A stretch of 64,000 bases of DNA from Sipunculus nudus (GCA_026874595.1 CM049313.1:68504659-68568658); one strand, 5' to 3'. Counted from the stretch's first letter, positions 49,616 through 60,886 are shown. Translations and numbers: made by a program. Notes: generated from the sequence alone by a model not told the origin.

Positions 49616-50210
49616 CTAGTCGTAACCGAGTATGGATAATTTTTCACGTTGACGATGTTTGTCGCAATAATAACTGTATATTTCTGGAGAGGCAGGGTTT
49701 AAATTGTCACGAACATTTTCCTTAAAGGAATCGATTGAAGTAGACTGAATTATAGGAAACTGTTTAAAAGTTTGCAGGCTATTGAAAGGAAAGAAAAGAA
49801 AATTGGAAGGAAAGAAAAGCGACAGTCGTTCCGTGTGAACCTCGGTATCTTTAGCAATTGCGAGTTGCGCGGACTGTATAGGGCTGAGCATGAGACAGAG
49901 TTTGAGTTAATATATTAGCAGATAATCTGGAGCTAGTCCGTTAATCATTTCATAAAATATGGATTGTATAGCCAGCTCTCTTCTTATTTTTATACTTGAC
50001 CCTTGTAGCTCGTTTACCATAGCTCCAGTGCTGGAAGTCGAGAGTGCTCCAGTACATGTTAAACATGCTTTCCGTTGTATACTCTCCAGCTGGTATGACT
50101 GTCTGACAGAACAATTGTTAAATATTAAAGCACCACACTCCAGTACTAAACGTATTAATGATTTGTACATACGATCTAAAACTTTCATAGAGAAATGGAA
50201 TTTATAATTT
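49616..50210 (-). pseudogene. Non-LTR reverse transcriptase C-terminal fragment
   Basis: The minus-strand frame 49,907-50,188 reads FSMKVLDRMYKSLIRLVLEC, then GALIFNNC, LESIQRKACLTCTGA and INGLAPDYL. This is the conserved stretch that follows the palm in CR1/L2-type and related non-LTR reverse transcriptases ('L..iYKsfIrPvLEYg..iw.nc', 'le.iQr.aa...tGa', 'ngLaP.yL'). After a frame change the downstream frame (49,616-49,891) continues with QSTSIDSFKENV and a YYCDKHRQ..LSILGY end, also typical. The catalytic YxDD domain is absent and at least one frameshift is present, so it is a dead fragment. It lies wholly inside the foldback element. I could not classify 50,210-50,700 upstream. Confidence 0.8.
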
Positions 50211-50735
50211 TTTTCAAAATTTCCAAAAGCTTATTTGCTTTCAAACATATCATGTTTATGTGTTCCTGTCAGGAAAGCGAATTCCAAATATGACATGAGA
50301 AGTTCTGTGAAGTTCATTTCACCTAGTTTATGTGTTATTTGCAATTTAGCATCATCGTCAATGGCGGTTGAGAACTGTAACTGTAGTTACTTTGTGAAGC
50401 AAAATAAGTGTTAAAATTTTCAGCCTGATCGGCTTTGTCTATAATAATGTGCCCATTATGCCCCAACGATTATAAGGTTTGTTGTTGTTTTGTTTTACCA
50501 GAGAAAGCCTTACTTAGAAATTTTCCACCATGCACGGCAACTGGGTCTGTGAGTTTTATATTTATATTCTTTAAGAATCGCTTAAAGCCCTTTCTATTTT
50601 CAATATACAGAGTTCCAAATTTTCCAAGGTAGGAAGTCATGGAATTGTCGGAAGGCGCTGGGCTCCATTTTGACAACCGTGTGTGCCCGCTAATAATGCC
50701 GGCCTGTGCCTAGACAGAGTCGATGTGTGCTTGCT

Positions 50736-50950
50736 TCTCATTGGCTAGTAATTCGTGCGCACGAATTAATAACTCGTGCGCACGAATTAATAGCCAATGA
50801 GCATTGAGCCAGCAACATAAGAGAGCTGTTCTCATTGGTCACTAATTCGTGCGCACGGATTAGTAATTCGTGCGCACGGATTAGTAATTCGTGGCAACGA
50901 ATTAGTAATTCGTGCGCACGGATTAGTAATTCGTGCACACGAATTAATAA
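50736..50950. repeat. Inner palindromic arrays of the foldback element
   Basis: Two units of the 21-bp palindromic repeat at 50,745-50,797 are themselves bracketed by CTCATTGGCTA and TAGCCAATGAG. A five-unit array follows at 50,848-50,950, whose third unit carries a GTGGCAAC variant. The spacer holds CTCATTGGTCAC. Confidence 0.75.
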
Positions 50951-51222
50951 ATATTTTTTCCACCTTGGAAATATATTTTTCACACCTATTAATTCGTGCG
51001 CACGGATTAGTAATTCGTGGCCACGAATAAGTAATTCGTGCGCACGGATTAGTAATTCGTGCGCACGGATTAGTAATTCGTGCGCACGAATTAATAAATA
51101 TTTTTCACCATGTCGTCTCCCGGGCTCCGTATTATTTCATGCGAAATTATAATAGAGAATCATTTGTTAACTTTCCACAATTGACCGAGGACCCATAATA
51201 GTAGCAGATATGTTGGGCATGA

Positions 51223-51225
<3 letters not shown>

Positions 51226-51279
<54 letters not shown>
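51226..51279. repeat. (TA)n microsatellite
   Basis: About 52 bp of TA. Confidence 0.95.
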
Positions 51280-51281
<2 letters not shown>

Positions 51282-51373
51282 TTGACAGTGGAAGTATCAA
51301 TTATTTGATAGAATCTGGCCTAATATTGATTTCATGTCAGATAAAAGAAAAAGATATAAAATATTAATGAAAC

Positions 51374-51374
51374 C

Positions 51375-51411
<37 letters not shown>
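51374..51411. repeat. (TA)n(TG)n microsatellite
   Basis: Short TA run followed by about 23 bp of TG. Confidence 0.95.
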
Positions 51412-51470
51412 TATTAGACTATTTGAGATCATCAAGAATAATTGTAGCAAGGTACTTATAATTATCAACA

Positions 51471-51775
51471 ACCAGCCTAGCCAAACAGATCGCGAGGGAA
51501 CGCGAAAATGATCGCGAGGGAACGCGAAAAGATCGCGAGGGAACGCGATATTATCGCGAGGGAACGCGAAAGATCGCGAGGGAACGCGAAATGATCGCGA
51601 GGGAACGCGAAAAGATTGCGAGGGAACGCGAAAAGATCGTGAGGGAACGCGATATTATCGCCAGGGAACGCAAAAAGATTGCGAGGGAACGCGATATTAT
51701 CGCGAGGGAACGCGATAATTACCCAGAAAAAAAATATCACGTATGTCACTTTAGGGGCTCCATAGAGAAGGGCAG
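51471..51775 (+). repeat. Repeat with CGCGAGGGAACGCGAAA minisatellite, long allele
   Basis: Starts with CAACCAGCCTAG, holds about eleven units of GATCGCGAGGGAACGCGAAA (19-22 bp; 51,488-51,720) and ends with ACCCAGAAAAAAAATATCACGTATGTCACTTTAGGGGCTCCATA. Both flanks match the reverse complement of 46,710-46,825. Where units are 21 bp, an open frame repeats the heptad IAREREK and looks like coiled coil, but the flanking linker is in a different frame in the two copies, so conservation is at DNA level. Confidence 0.85.
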
Positions 51776-52990
51776 CGGAAAACACAAATAACTAAAAACT
51801 TTGCTCGGGTTGATGCAGCCTTTTCTTGAGATAACTTTATGATATAATCAGAATATGAATTCAGATGGCAGGTTATGACTTCTGGATTAATTCTAACTCC
51901 GTGCACATAAAACCTGAAATCCAGAAGGCTTAAAATTACGTATAATTCTAATCATATGAATACCTTCATCCTCATTTAACAGACAGTGCCACCAATAGGT
52001 TACGGGCCTATCTTTATTAAAACCTTGAGACCTGTTAAGGTAAGATTCCATATGTACTAAACGCGGATCTGGCATGCGGAATGCGCATAAAAATTGATAT
52101 TTAATCATATGTAATGTAAGATTCCATATGATACGACATGCGGAATGCGCTTAAAGCACAACGAATGTAGAACTTTTGCTAGTCCCGCATGGTAACCCCT
52201 CAGCGACACAGAGAATATACTGTATGTATGTGGCCGAGCATATGAAATCTCTCGACACATATTCTGCATGCCGCATTTCGCTTGCCGCATTCAGTACATA
52301 TACAATGTTACCTTAAGTCAAAGGTACTCTTTGTTTGACACTTTGATGTCAGATGTATGCAAAAGAGCATCGTCTTGGGAAAAATAGTCGGATACATTCG
52401 TACTTTTAATTAAAATGTGTACTTTACTCGACTCAGGAAATGGTTAAACGTTGAAATATTTGAATAACTTTGCATCAAGCCATGGTTAAAGGTAAACTTT
52501 AAAAGGAATGATATGGTATATGCTTTGAAAATACGATTTAGTTAGGCAGGAAGCAATAAAAAAATTTGTCAGATAAGCAGAACTCTTTTTTTCCAAATTT
52601 ATTTGCGCTGGTGTTTGCGTTTTTTTTTTTAATTCTGGCAGGGGATCACATATATCCATTGCTGTAGCATAACGGTTAATCCAATAATAAAGTAATAATA
52701 AAAATATTTTAATTTCTACAGCGTAAAATCCACAGTGTTGTGCTCTACAACGCTACTACAAGCAAACAATTGCATAAAAATGACTATGAGAAAAAATATT
52801 CAATAAATAAAAATAAGGACAAACATTTAGATATTACTAAGGCTAGAAAAAATTCACATAATCCATTAATATACCCTGACTAAGATACCAAACCAATAAA
52901 GACATTAAACCTATAACATGTAGTTAAAATTACGGTATGGATTGAAAATCTGCACATATGCAAAATCACAGCTAATCGAAATATTGCAAT
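51776..52990. other. No recognisable gene; local direct repeat
   Basis: GTAAGATTCCATATG with nearby GGCATGCGGAATGCGCATAAA (about 52,042-52,090) is echoed by GTAAGATTCCATATGATACGACATGCGGAATGCGCTTAAA (about 52,117-52,155). No supported gene. Confidence 0.45.
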
Positions 52991-52995
52991 AAGTA

Positions 52996-53172
52996 CAGTG
53001 GAACCCCGCCTTGCGACCACCCCACAACTGTAACCCCTCCCACAATTACGACCACTTTTCTTGGTCCCGAATATACGATTCACGTAAATTACAGTTTCAC
53101 AAATACGACCAACTCAAAATTACGACCACTTTGGTTAGTCCCAAATGTGGTCGTAATTGTGGGGTTCCACTG
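52996..53172. mobile_element. Tigger/pogo-like MITE
   Basis: 177 bp. CAGTGGAACCCCGC at 52,996 and GTGGGGTTCCACTG ending at 53,172 form the terminal inverted repeat, with TA on both sides (52,994-52,995; 53,173-53,174), as expected for Tc1/mariner-superfamily insertions. The interior repeats TTACGACCAC and GTGGTCGTAATT motifs. Similar termini (CAGTGGAACC) are known from Tigger-like elements. It sits a few bases from the 3' end of the LINE copy. Confidence 0.85.
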
Positions 53173-53179
53173 TATGTCT

Positions 53180-55630
53180 TAAGCATTTTTTAAAAGTGGC
53201 TAGGCTCTCATTTTTTCTTAGTTCTAAAGGAAATGAATTCAACTAAGTGGGACCTGCCACACAAAATGCTCTTAGAGCAACCATGGAAGACTTTGTATGT
53301 GGAACAAAAAGTAAGTCATGATCGGCAATCTGAGACATCTACCGTGTATGCACGAATGAATTATATCCAATAAGCAGACCGGGGCCATGCGATGTTTGGT
53401 CTTGAAAAGTAGTATGGCCACCTTAAATTTAATACGCTGACTCACAGGAAGCCAGTGCAGCTCCCGCAATACAGGTGTAAAATGATCATACTTGTCACAT
53501 CCACTTATTATACGGGCTGCGCTGTTCTGAACTCGCTGAAGCCTCTGAATTAATGAAGACGGATACCTAAGAAATAAAGCATTTCCATAATCTAACAAGG
53601 TAGTGACAAAAGCATGGATCAGGCGCTCAAGAGAGAGTTGATCCAAATACGCTTTTATTTTATAGATGTTTTGGAGATTCATGTAGGCCACACGGCATAT
53701 GTTCACATGCTGCTCCATGGTGGAATGGGAATCAAAATAAACACCAAGGCTTCGAATCCACTGAGATGTTGGAATTTTAAGTTCGCAAATTAGACGATTT
53801 GGACATTTAATCTTTGTCGCCAAGTGTTTCGGTGTAATCAGTATCACCTCTGTTTTATCATCGTTCATTTTCAAGCTGTTGTTTGCCATCCACTTACGTA
53901 CTAAACCAGCAGTAGTCTCCATATATGTGATGTTATTGCTGAGGTACTCAGGCCTGAAAGTCAAATACAAAGTAGAATCATCAGCATACATATTATAAAA
54001 ACCACGCTTATGCAGTAAAGTACCTAAGGGAGCAGTGTAAAGAGTAAAGAGGACAGGTCCTAAGGCAGAGCCCTGGGGCACACAGCAGTCCAATATTTGT
54101 AACTATGACTTAATCCCTTCAATCTGGACTGACTGGCTACGTTTACAAAGATATGATGCGAACCATTCTAGGGCAGTGCCAGTAACTCCCATTGACCGAA
54201 GTGTATCAAGCAAGATCTCATGACTGACCGTATCAAAGGCAGCTGACAAGTCAATCATGACTAAAAGTACACATTAGATGTCATTATGTACTCTCAATGT
54301 GGCAGTCTCTGTGGAGTGCCCGGCCCGATAAGCTGATTGATATGGCTCCTCTAAATTATTATCTACAAGATATTTGCGGAGTCGTGAACACACGACCTTC
54401 TCATCACAACAAACGCCAAATTAGAGAAAGGTCTAAAGTTTTTTAAAACTTCAGGATCCAGTGTAGACTTCTTAATAAGCGGGTCGACGAGAGCGCTTTT
54501 GTAGTTCTGTGGAAATACACCAGTTGAAAGTGACAGGTTAACTATGTGTGAAATGACAGTAGTTAATTCCTAGGAACATGCCTTCAGATGTCTGGTCGGA
54601 AGGGGATCAAGGTCGCATTGCTTGGCGGCAGATGCTGAGATACACGCCCAACTTCGTCCACGGTGGCAGGAGCCAAATTCGTCATGGAAGTAAGTACGCG
54701 AGTGCTCGAAAATGTAAGTCCAGAGTAAGAAATGTCTGCTCGAATGGACTCCCTGATATCCTGTATCTTGAAGACAAAGAAGGAACTGAAAACTTCAACA
54801 AGGTAAGTAACTGGCTTCCTTGGAGGAAGTACCGTCTTATCCTTACCAAGCAAGGTGTTTACCACTCTGAACAGCTCCTTCGAGTTGTCTTTACACTCTG
54901 CAATCTTGTTACTATAGTAACTAGTCTTTGACAGTTTAATTTGGCGATTGACCTTCGATCTGTATTAAATGAACATGTCATGATAGACTGTAAGTCCATT
55001 TTTCCTCCACAACCGTTCCAACTGTCTACGTAATTGCTTTGCAGCCCTGACCTCATCTGTGTACCATTCAGCATCTTTTCGTATGGTAATGACTCGCGTT
55101 TTCAAAGGGGCATGGGCATCAAGCAGGGTAGACAGTTCTGTGTTGTAGAGTGAGACAAGATCATTCAGAGAGTAGGCACTGAAATCAGTAGACAGCACAG
55201 ATCTCTGAATGTCACTGGCTAGATCTGTCACATTCAAAGCTTTTAGCTTAAACAGTCTCTGAAAGCACAAAGTAGAAAACACAGGATAATGGTCTGGAAA
55301 TTCATCGTCCTGAGACTCCTCATTGCTGACCAAGTTATCATTTGATCATGAGAGGACGAGATCAAGAGTGTGGCCACGACGAAGTGTGCTCTGACATACA
55401 TGCTGTACGAAACCGAAACGCTCAATCATGTACAGTATTCCCGTGCATTTCTGTCATCATTTTTGACATGGATGTTAAAATCACCGAGGATCGCAATTTG
55501 TTTAGAACATGAGGTGATATGCTGTTGATAGTGCAGTAGCTTATGGAAAAATGTTCAAATTGTGATAAAAGCAACAAATTTGGTACAATGCTATTATCAT
55601 ACACAAGCGTTCGTTTACGAAATAGTTCCA
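53180..55630 (-). mobile_element. Decayed CR1/L2-like non-LTR retrotransposon (LINE)
   Basis: Minus-strand copy about 2.45 kb long, 5'-truncated. Order: end of the AP-type endonuclease (ILGDFNIHV at 55,465-55,491; ERFGFVQHV; GHTLDLVLS), a linker (APLKTRVITIRKDAEWY, 55,060-55,120), then reverse transcriptase with YQSAYRAGHSTETA, motif [11 protein letters not shown] (near 54,231-54,260), motif B PQGSALGPV and the catalytic YADDS (near 53,974-53,988), then RVQNSAARI and LHWLPV. The longest intact piece is 53,272-54,093 (273 codons). Several frameshifts and stops (for instance a TAG before LDCCVPQGS, and a late shift before NSFPLELRKNESLATFKKCLKT near 53,190) show it is inactive. The clade assignment rests on motif style only. 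Confidence 0.92.
53272..54093 (-). pseudogene. LINE reverse transcriptase, longest intact piece
   Basis: 273 codons from the B motif region through the thumb and C-terminal segment. It starts mid-domain (DCCVPQGSALGPV), so the apparent start codon is not biological. Both active-site aspartates of YADD are present; the third catalytic aspartate (in DLSAAFD) is upstream, separated by an in-frame TAG. The natural C-terminus lies in another frame beyond 53,272. It would have copied LINE RNA at a nicked target site when intact. Plus-strand open frames over 54,578-54,931 are its antisense shadow. Confidence 0.9.
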
Positions 55631-55639
55631 CGAACTATT

Positions 55640-57020
55640 CATGGTATTTCAGGGGTGGGTCCCGCAATAACTTCGGGGGTAAGTATGACTAAATTTAAAA
55701 ATTGATAAATAATGTCCAATCTTAAAGTGTTCGATCAAGGGGCCTTTATTTTGCAGCATATGGAATACAGAAATCTGCTGATGCTCAAACTTTACTTTTA
55801 AGTGAAGTTAATTCAGTTTAACAAGCAATGGAGCAGGACGCATTTAATTATCAAGTATTGTGCAAAACTAACGCGATTTAACACGCCTTTTTAGTTTTGT
55901 TAACATGTATACATCGTACACATGTTTCATGTAAATTATAACATGGCACCCATGAGTTGTAAACATGCAGATTTAAGGAAAAGGAGCTGAATTGACCTTA
56001 TGATCCCTGGCAAACTCAGTGTGCACTCATTGAGCTCTTGACCTGTACCTGGCCTGTTGGTAAATCTGTTTACCCATACTGAGATACTTTGGCTAAAATA
56101 CTTTATTTTTTCAAGCTGACATAAAACACTCTTTATCAAAATGTTTAGAATAATAAAAGATGCAGTTATTTCATTGTTAAAGGTTCAATTATTCTGCCAA
56201 AAATCATTCAAGTAAACTTGAACAAAGGCCACTGTCGATGAAGGTGGCACCACAGAACCTCAATTTCAAACATTAGACATGTTGTGACATTTGCACAAAA
56301 CATTTATCAAGCTTATTCCCCGTAAAATGTAAAACGATGCAGGTGTAGAATAAAAGCTGTATACTAGAACATTTGATATGTGACTGATTTTTGTGTAAAT
56401 TTGTGGATGCTAGCTCCTGTTGTTCCTGATAATGGATTTATGAACTGATAACCGATGACCCCCTGCACAAGAATGGTTGATGCCCGTACAAAAAAGGTCA
56501 ATGCATGTGGCGACACCAATACCTAAATTTCAGATATGGTTTATGCGACCAACATTGGCATAAAATTTACTGACGATAACTCCAGCTGTTTCTGATATTG
56601 TAATTTTAGTATGCTTTTTTGGACAGATGACTAAGTTCAACTTCCTGTAGCTCGGCCAAAAATCACCAAACTTGAACCATTCGAACAAACCTGAGAGAAA
56701 TTGTCCAGGAATCATATCTGTGAAATATTGGACACTTTGGCCTGAACAGTTTTGGAGAAGATTTTTAAAGTTTTTAGCCTTTTCCCTATAAAATCTAAGT
56801 AAATGCAGTTAGCCAACAAATAGCAAAATCCGATAGAGTTTTTTAGATGACTAATTTTTTGCATAAAATTCGGTGATGCTAGCTCATATCGTTTTCGAGA
56901 TAGTGAGGGTAAACGTACAGACGACGGATCATCGTCACACCATCGGATAAGCTCACAGTTTCGCTAACAAACGTAGGGTTACAATTAGTTGAATAATTAA
57001 ATAAATAAAGGGTATGGTGA
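55640..57020. other. No recognisable feature
   Basis: AT-rich sequence upstream of the truncated LINE; no endonuclease N-terminus is recognisable. Frames up to 67 codons without motifs. Confidence 0.4.
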
Positions 57021-57029
57021 CTGCGGCAA

Positions 57030-57206
57030 CAGGAAAACTACCCCCCGGACAATTACCCCCCAACAATTACCTCCTGGACAATTACCCCCGGGACAATTAC
57101 CCCCCCAGGACAATTACCCCCTTGGACAACTACCCCCAGACAACTACCCCCGGACAATTATCCCCCGGTACAATTACCCCCGGACAACTACCCCCTGGAC
57201 AGTTAC
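57030..57206. repeat. GGACAATTACCCCC minisatellite
   Basis: About eleven degenerate units of 14-18 bp of the form GGACAATTACCCCC (with GGACAACTACCCCC variants). One plus-strand frame across it reads Gly-Gln-Leu-Pro and Asp-Asn-Tyr-Pro repeats by chance. Confidence 0.9.
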
Positions 57207-57209
57207 CCA

Positions 57210-60200
57210 AATGGTATAAATTACACATTTAAAGTACACGTTATATATTTAATTATATTCTGTGTTGCTAATGATTAGCACAGAATGCCAAAGAAATAAA
57301 TAAAATTAATTGCAAACAAAAAATAAAAAGAAAAAGAAAATCACTTTAGATAATAATATCATGCTGTTACTTATTATGATATTACTTACAGAGACTGGCT
57401 TTATCCTTCATTTATCTTAGTGCCGCTGTGTGAATTAATATTCTTATGCATCTGATTCAATGTTTTTCTTTACTAATTGACTGATTAATTTAAATTCGCA
57501 TTTCTTTGCCTTCAGATAATATGACAATTTACAAAACCTATCTTTTCTGTTACAAGTACTTCTGCAAGCTTTTCATCTAACCAAGAATGGTCAGTTTTAC
57601 AGCCTGTCTTACGGTCTTTCATTTCAAGGCATTTTTACCTGCTTAAAACCGATCTGAACAACTAAGAACAATGAAACTGTACATTATTTTAAAGCACAAA
57701 GCAACATATACATATGCATGATAAAATATGTAATGTTTATACAGTGTACCAATACTGCTTAAGATGTACCCCCACCCCTAAGGAGACATCGAAGAGATGT
57801 GAATTGATGAGAGTGATTTTACCTAACTTTATAAGAGAAGATTTGTCATATTTAACACTAAATTAACTTCACTTAACTACTTGTCAATGAATGGCAAATA
57901 GTCATCATTTAATTACAAATGTTCACATTAATGAGACCACAAAATAAATAAATAGAACCAAATATTCGAAAATGTTACCCAATCTAAAGGGAATGTATAA
58001 GATGTAATGTAACTCTGATGATCTTCCGAGTATTTGTCATTATAAATTGAATTGAACAGAACAGAATTTTATTCAGGAAAAAATAAATTCATTATTTTCC
58101 ACAATAAATTGAGTACCCTAATTTTAACAAAGGATCCGTCCCGTTACACTAAGAAGATTTAGTGGAACTTATAAAAAATATGAAGATATATTATCCAAAC
58201 TTCATCTCCACAAATTTGGCACTTTTATCAAAATCTGAACAAATTTTGTGTTTTTTTTTTTTTGCTGTTCACCGCTGAACTTTCAAGGAAATCAGTGAAT
58301 TCAGTTTGAAAGAGATAATAAGTAAGAACATTCTTTCGAGATGAAGAGGCCTATACACCACAAATACTCTGGCTGACTGTTTCACTGAAATATCAAAACT
58401 AAGACCTCAAAAGATGAAAACCGGCCACTGCTGTTGATAGGCACACGTTTAACATCAATAACTATCAAATGTTTCCTTCATAATAATCTCAGTTTGTTCA
58501 TTACAGCTTACATGTTGTCGATTAACCAAGGGTGTCTACTTTACAAAGGTTTAAATGCAGCATGAAATGTGCCTGGGAAAGAGAAAGTGGAAAATAGTTA
58601 ATTCAATAGTTGTATTAAAGTGCAGATTTATTATGAAAGTGAGCGACCTAAGGCCTTATTAGGTCGGTAGCTGAGTACATGCGTGTCAGCTGTGGTACTC
58701 TTGCTTCTCAAAGACCTAGTCAGCAACAAATAAACAAGTGAAACAAACAAAATTATCCTCCCATGTGTTCTTTACAAGCAGGCATTACACCAACTCAGCC
58801 AACATAGACTCGATCAATTCAGAGCTTAAAATAATTTTGTCATGTTTTGTCATTTTATTCTTCACCTTATACAGAAGCTACATGATTTGCTTCAACCTAT
58901 GAGACAAAAGCATCAAAGCTAACTTTATGACGAAATTCGAAATTCCCCTTATAGTGAATGAACAGTTGGCCCTGTTAGAAAGGCCCTGTTGTAATTCAAC
59001 TTTTGAAATACTAATCTAATAAAACTAGTGCTAAAACCTCTCTATCAGATGTTATATATCATTTCATTTAAAAATAATTCACACATCAAAGTATGTTCTC
59101 TGATTATTAATGATTTATGTACATACTTACCTTATGTTTTATCTATCATGCATTTTTACTTTATTATGACTGGCTACTGCTATTTTTATGTAAATCTTGA
59201 AACTCGGAGCACTGTTATTAATACATAGTTTATCAGTCTATCTATCTACCCCGTATTACCATTTAGGCAATACATAATGACATGCATAATGAAATGCACA
59301 TTAGCATTTCTTCTGAACGGCTGCAGTTATCCGAACAAAAGTTTATAGGCATATTGTTTTTCTCCTTGGAATGTATAATTTCTTTGAGAACACAAAGAAC
59401 CGAAGTATCTTGTTCGCCTGTAATAGGAAATACACTACAGTTTCAACTGCTCTGGTCATCACTTGCTGTTAAATTGAGTAAGGAACGTAGCTCAAAGTTT
59501 GATAGATTAACCTTTCAACTAATTCGAGGATGTCTATAGAAAGAAAAATCTTTCTAAAATCAGACATAGCAGGCGATACCAGACGCTCGTTTCATCTGCT
59601 GCCATCTGGTAAGAGACTGTGTAATTACGCATGTAAACACGGAAGAACGCTGCATCTTTTGTCCAAACTGCCATCTCCAGACAAAGTGCAATGCCTGTTC
59701 CATGAATGTCACCGTAGACGCTTTTTAACATTTTAGGCATATTTCCTGTTTATAAGTAACATCACATACCACCCTTATTGTCATTCTTACTGGCATATTG
59801 CCTTATTGTCAGATAGGATCGGTCCTAATATTCCAGCATAAGATAAATTCAATATGCACATAAAATGTTCAGGAATTCATTTTGCCATCGGCGCAATAAG
59901 ACTAAATAAAGACTAATAATGATCCTAATTGGGCCCAATGATTAGAAGAGTGGTTATGATGTAAATTAAAAACAAGTTGTTTGTCTAAAATGGACTTACT
60001 GCGCAGTGTAACTCTGCATTTGACAGAGGGTAGTCTAAATAAGCTAAACGACATGCATATCCGGTGACTGTATTTTTTTCCCATTTACAATGATAATCAA
60101 TTCAAATGTGCCACCATCTCTACATTGCATCCCTACCTGAATATACCTCGATCGGAATTAAATATGTTTGTCATTTATGCGTTACCTTTTGCTTACATAA

Positions 60201-60380
60201 GCGTGATTGGCTGAGAGGGACAAAATTTATACCAGAAATGTACGTATACATTCAAATTTATTTAAATAGTTCAGTGGATCATATAAAAATGTTAATATAT
60301 CAATTTTGAACTAAATTTGGAAAACAAAATAACTAAAATTATCATAAACTAATTATAAAAATCACTTTTGTATTAACCAT
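57210..60380. other. No supported gene
   Basis: Three kilobases without recognisable repeats. Two overlapping frames at 59,530-59,740, one per strand (68 codons each), are candidates for an exon: the minus frame reads KSVYGDIHGTGIALCLEMAV, the plus frame SFHLLPSGKRLCNYACKHGR. The plus frame faintly recalls the extreme C-terminus of some LINE reverse transcriptases. Neither is convincing. Confidence 0.35.
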
Positions 60381-60382
60381 CT

Positions 60383-60592
60383 ATGGCAGGTCCATACTAT
60401 TGGTACTTCCATTGTTCAGCTGTGCTCCCCTTAGGTCTATTCTTACATTTTTATGGGTTTCAGATCATTTTTTTGCAGCCTGGACCCCCTCCCCCTTTTT
60501 CTCCGGACCTGAGGACCTTTTTTTCAGGTTTTGTCATTAGTCCTTTGGGTTGGACCCCGCTTTTTCGTAAATCGTGGGTCCACCCCTGATAT
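60383..60592. mobile_element. GCGGATCC-family MITE, diverged copy
   Basis: Shares GCAGCCTGGACCCCCTCCCCC, CCGGACCTGAGGACCTTTTTTTC and GGTTTTGTCATTAGTCCTTTGGGTTGGACCCC with the copies at 11,904-12,122 and 45,037-45,212. The right end reads GTAAATCGTGGGTCCACCCCTGATAT; the left end (GGCAGGTCCATACTATTGG) is diverged. Confidence 0.6.
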
Positions 60593-60840
60593 CAAACAGA
60601 CAGATTAAGAGTATTTAGCCCTTTCTTCTAACTCTGCTGGAAACAGACATTTTTATCAAACATTTTTTTCATCATTCATGAAAGTTTGTATTCACCTTGA
60701 TTATCTTTAATACTCCTCACTTTAACAAATTAAATTTTAAATTATGCAATTTCATAAGCACAGTGAGTTAATGTACCATTCGATATTTTGTAATAATGGT
60801 AGAACATGGTTGTGAAATGGTTGTGAAAAAGCCATATATT

Positions 60841-60845
<5 letters not shown>

Positions 60846-60884
<39 letters not shown>
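60846..60884. repeat. (TA)n microsatellite
   Basis: About 38 bp of TA. Confidence 0.95.

Positions 60885-60886
<2 letters not shown>

Larger units (their letters stand above)
49029..51130. mobile_element. 2.1-kb foldback element with palindromic-array arms
   Basis: The ends are inverted: ACGGAGCCCGGGAGACGACA at 49,029 and its reverse complement ending at 51,130. Next in each arm come TGGTGAAAAATATTTATTAA and five 21-bp units built on the palindrome TTCGTGCGCACGAA (49,067-49,172; 50,990-51,097), then TAGGTGTGAAAAATATATTT and a GGTGG.AAAATATTTATT tail. Flanks ATTATTTT (49,021-49,028) and ATTATTTC (51,131-51,138) match at 7 of 8 bases, fitting an 8-bp target-site duplication. The right arm has an extra five-unit array (50,848-50,950) absent on the left. 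The interior holds microsatellites and a LINE fragment; no transposase is visible. Confidence 0.82.

Noticed and set aside
50470-50676. 68-codon minus-strand frame upstream of the LINE fragment inside the foldback element
   Set aside because: It does not match the reverse-transcriptase motifs expected at that position, and no other family is recognised.
54578-54931. 117-codon plus-strand frame
   Set aside because: Antisense of the LINE reverse-transcriptase region.
57030-57206. Telomere-like or centromere-like satellite
   Set aside because: The unit GGACAATTACCCCC is not the animal telomere repeat, and the array is short and degenerate.
59530-59740. Pair of 68-codon frames on opposite strands
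   Set aside because: Each looks mildly protein-like, but both cannot be real and neither has clear splice sites or a recognised family. Left as unresolved rather than annotated.
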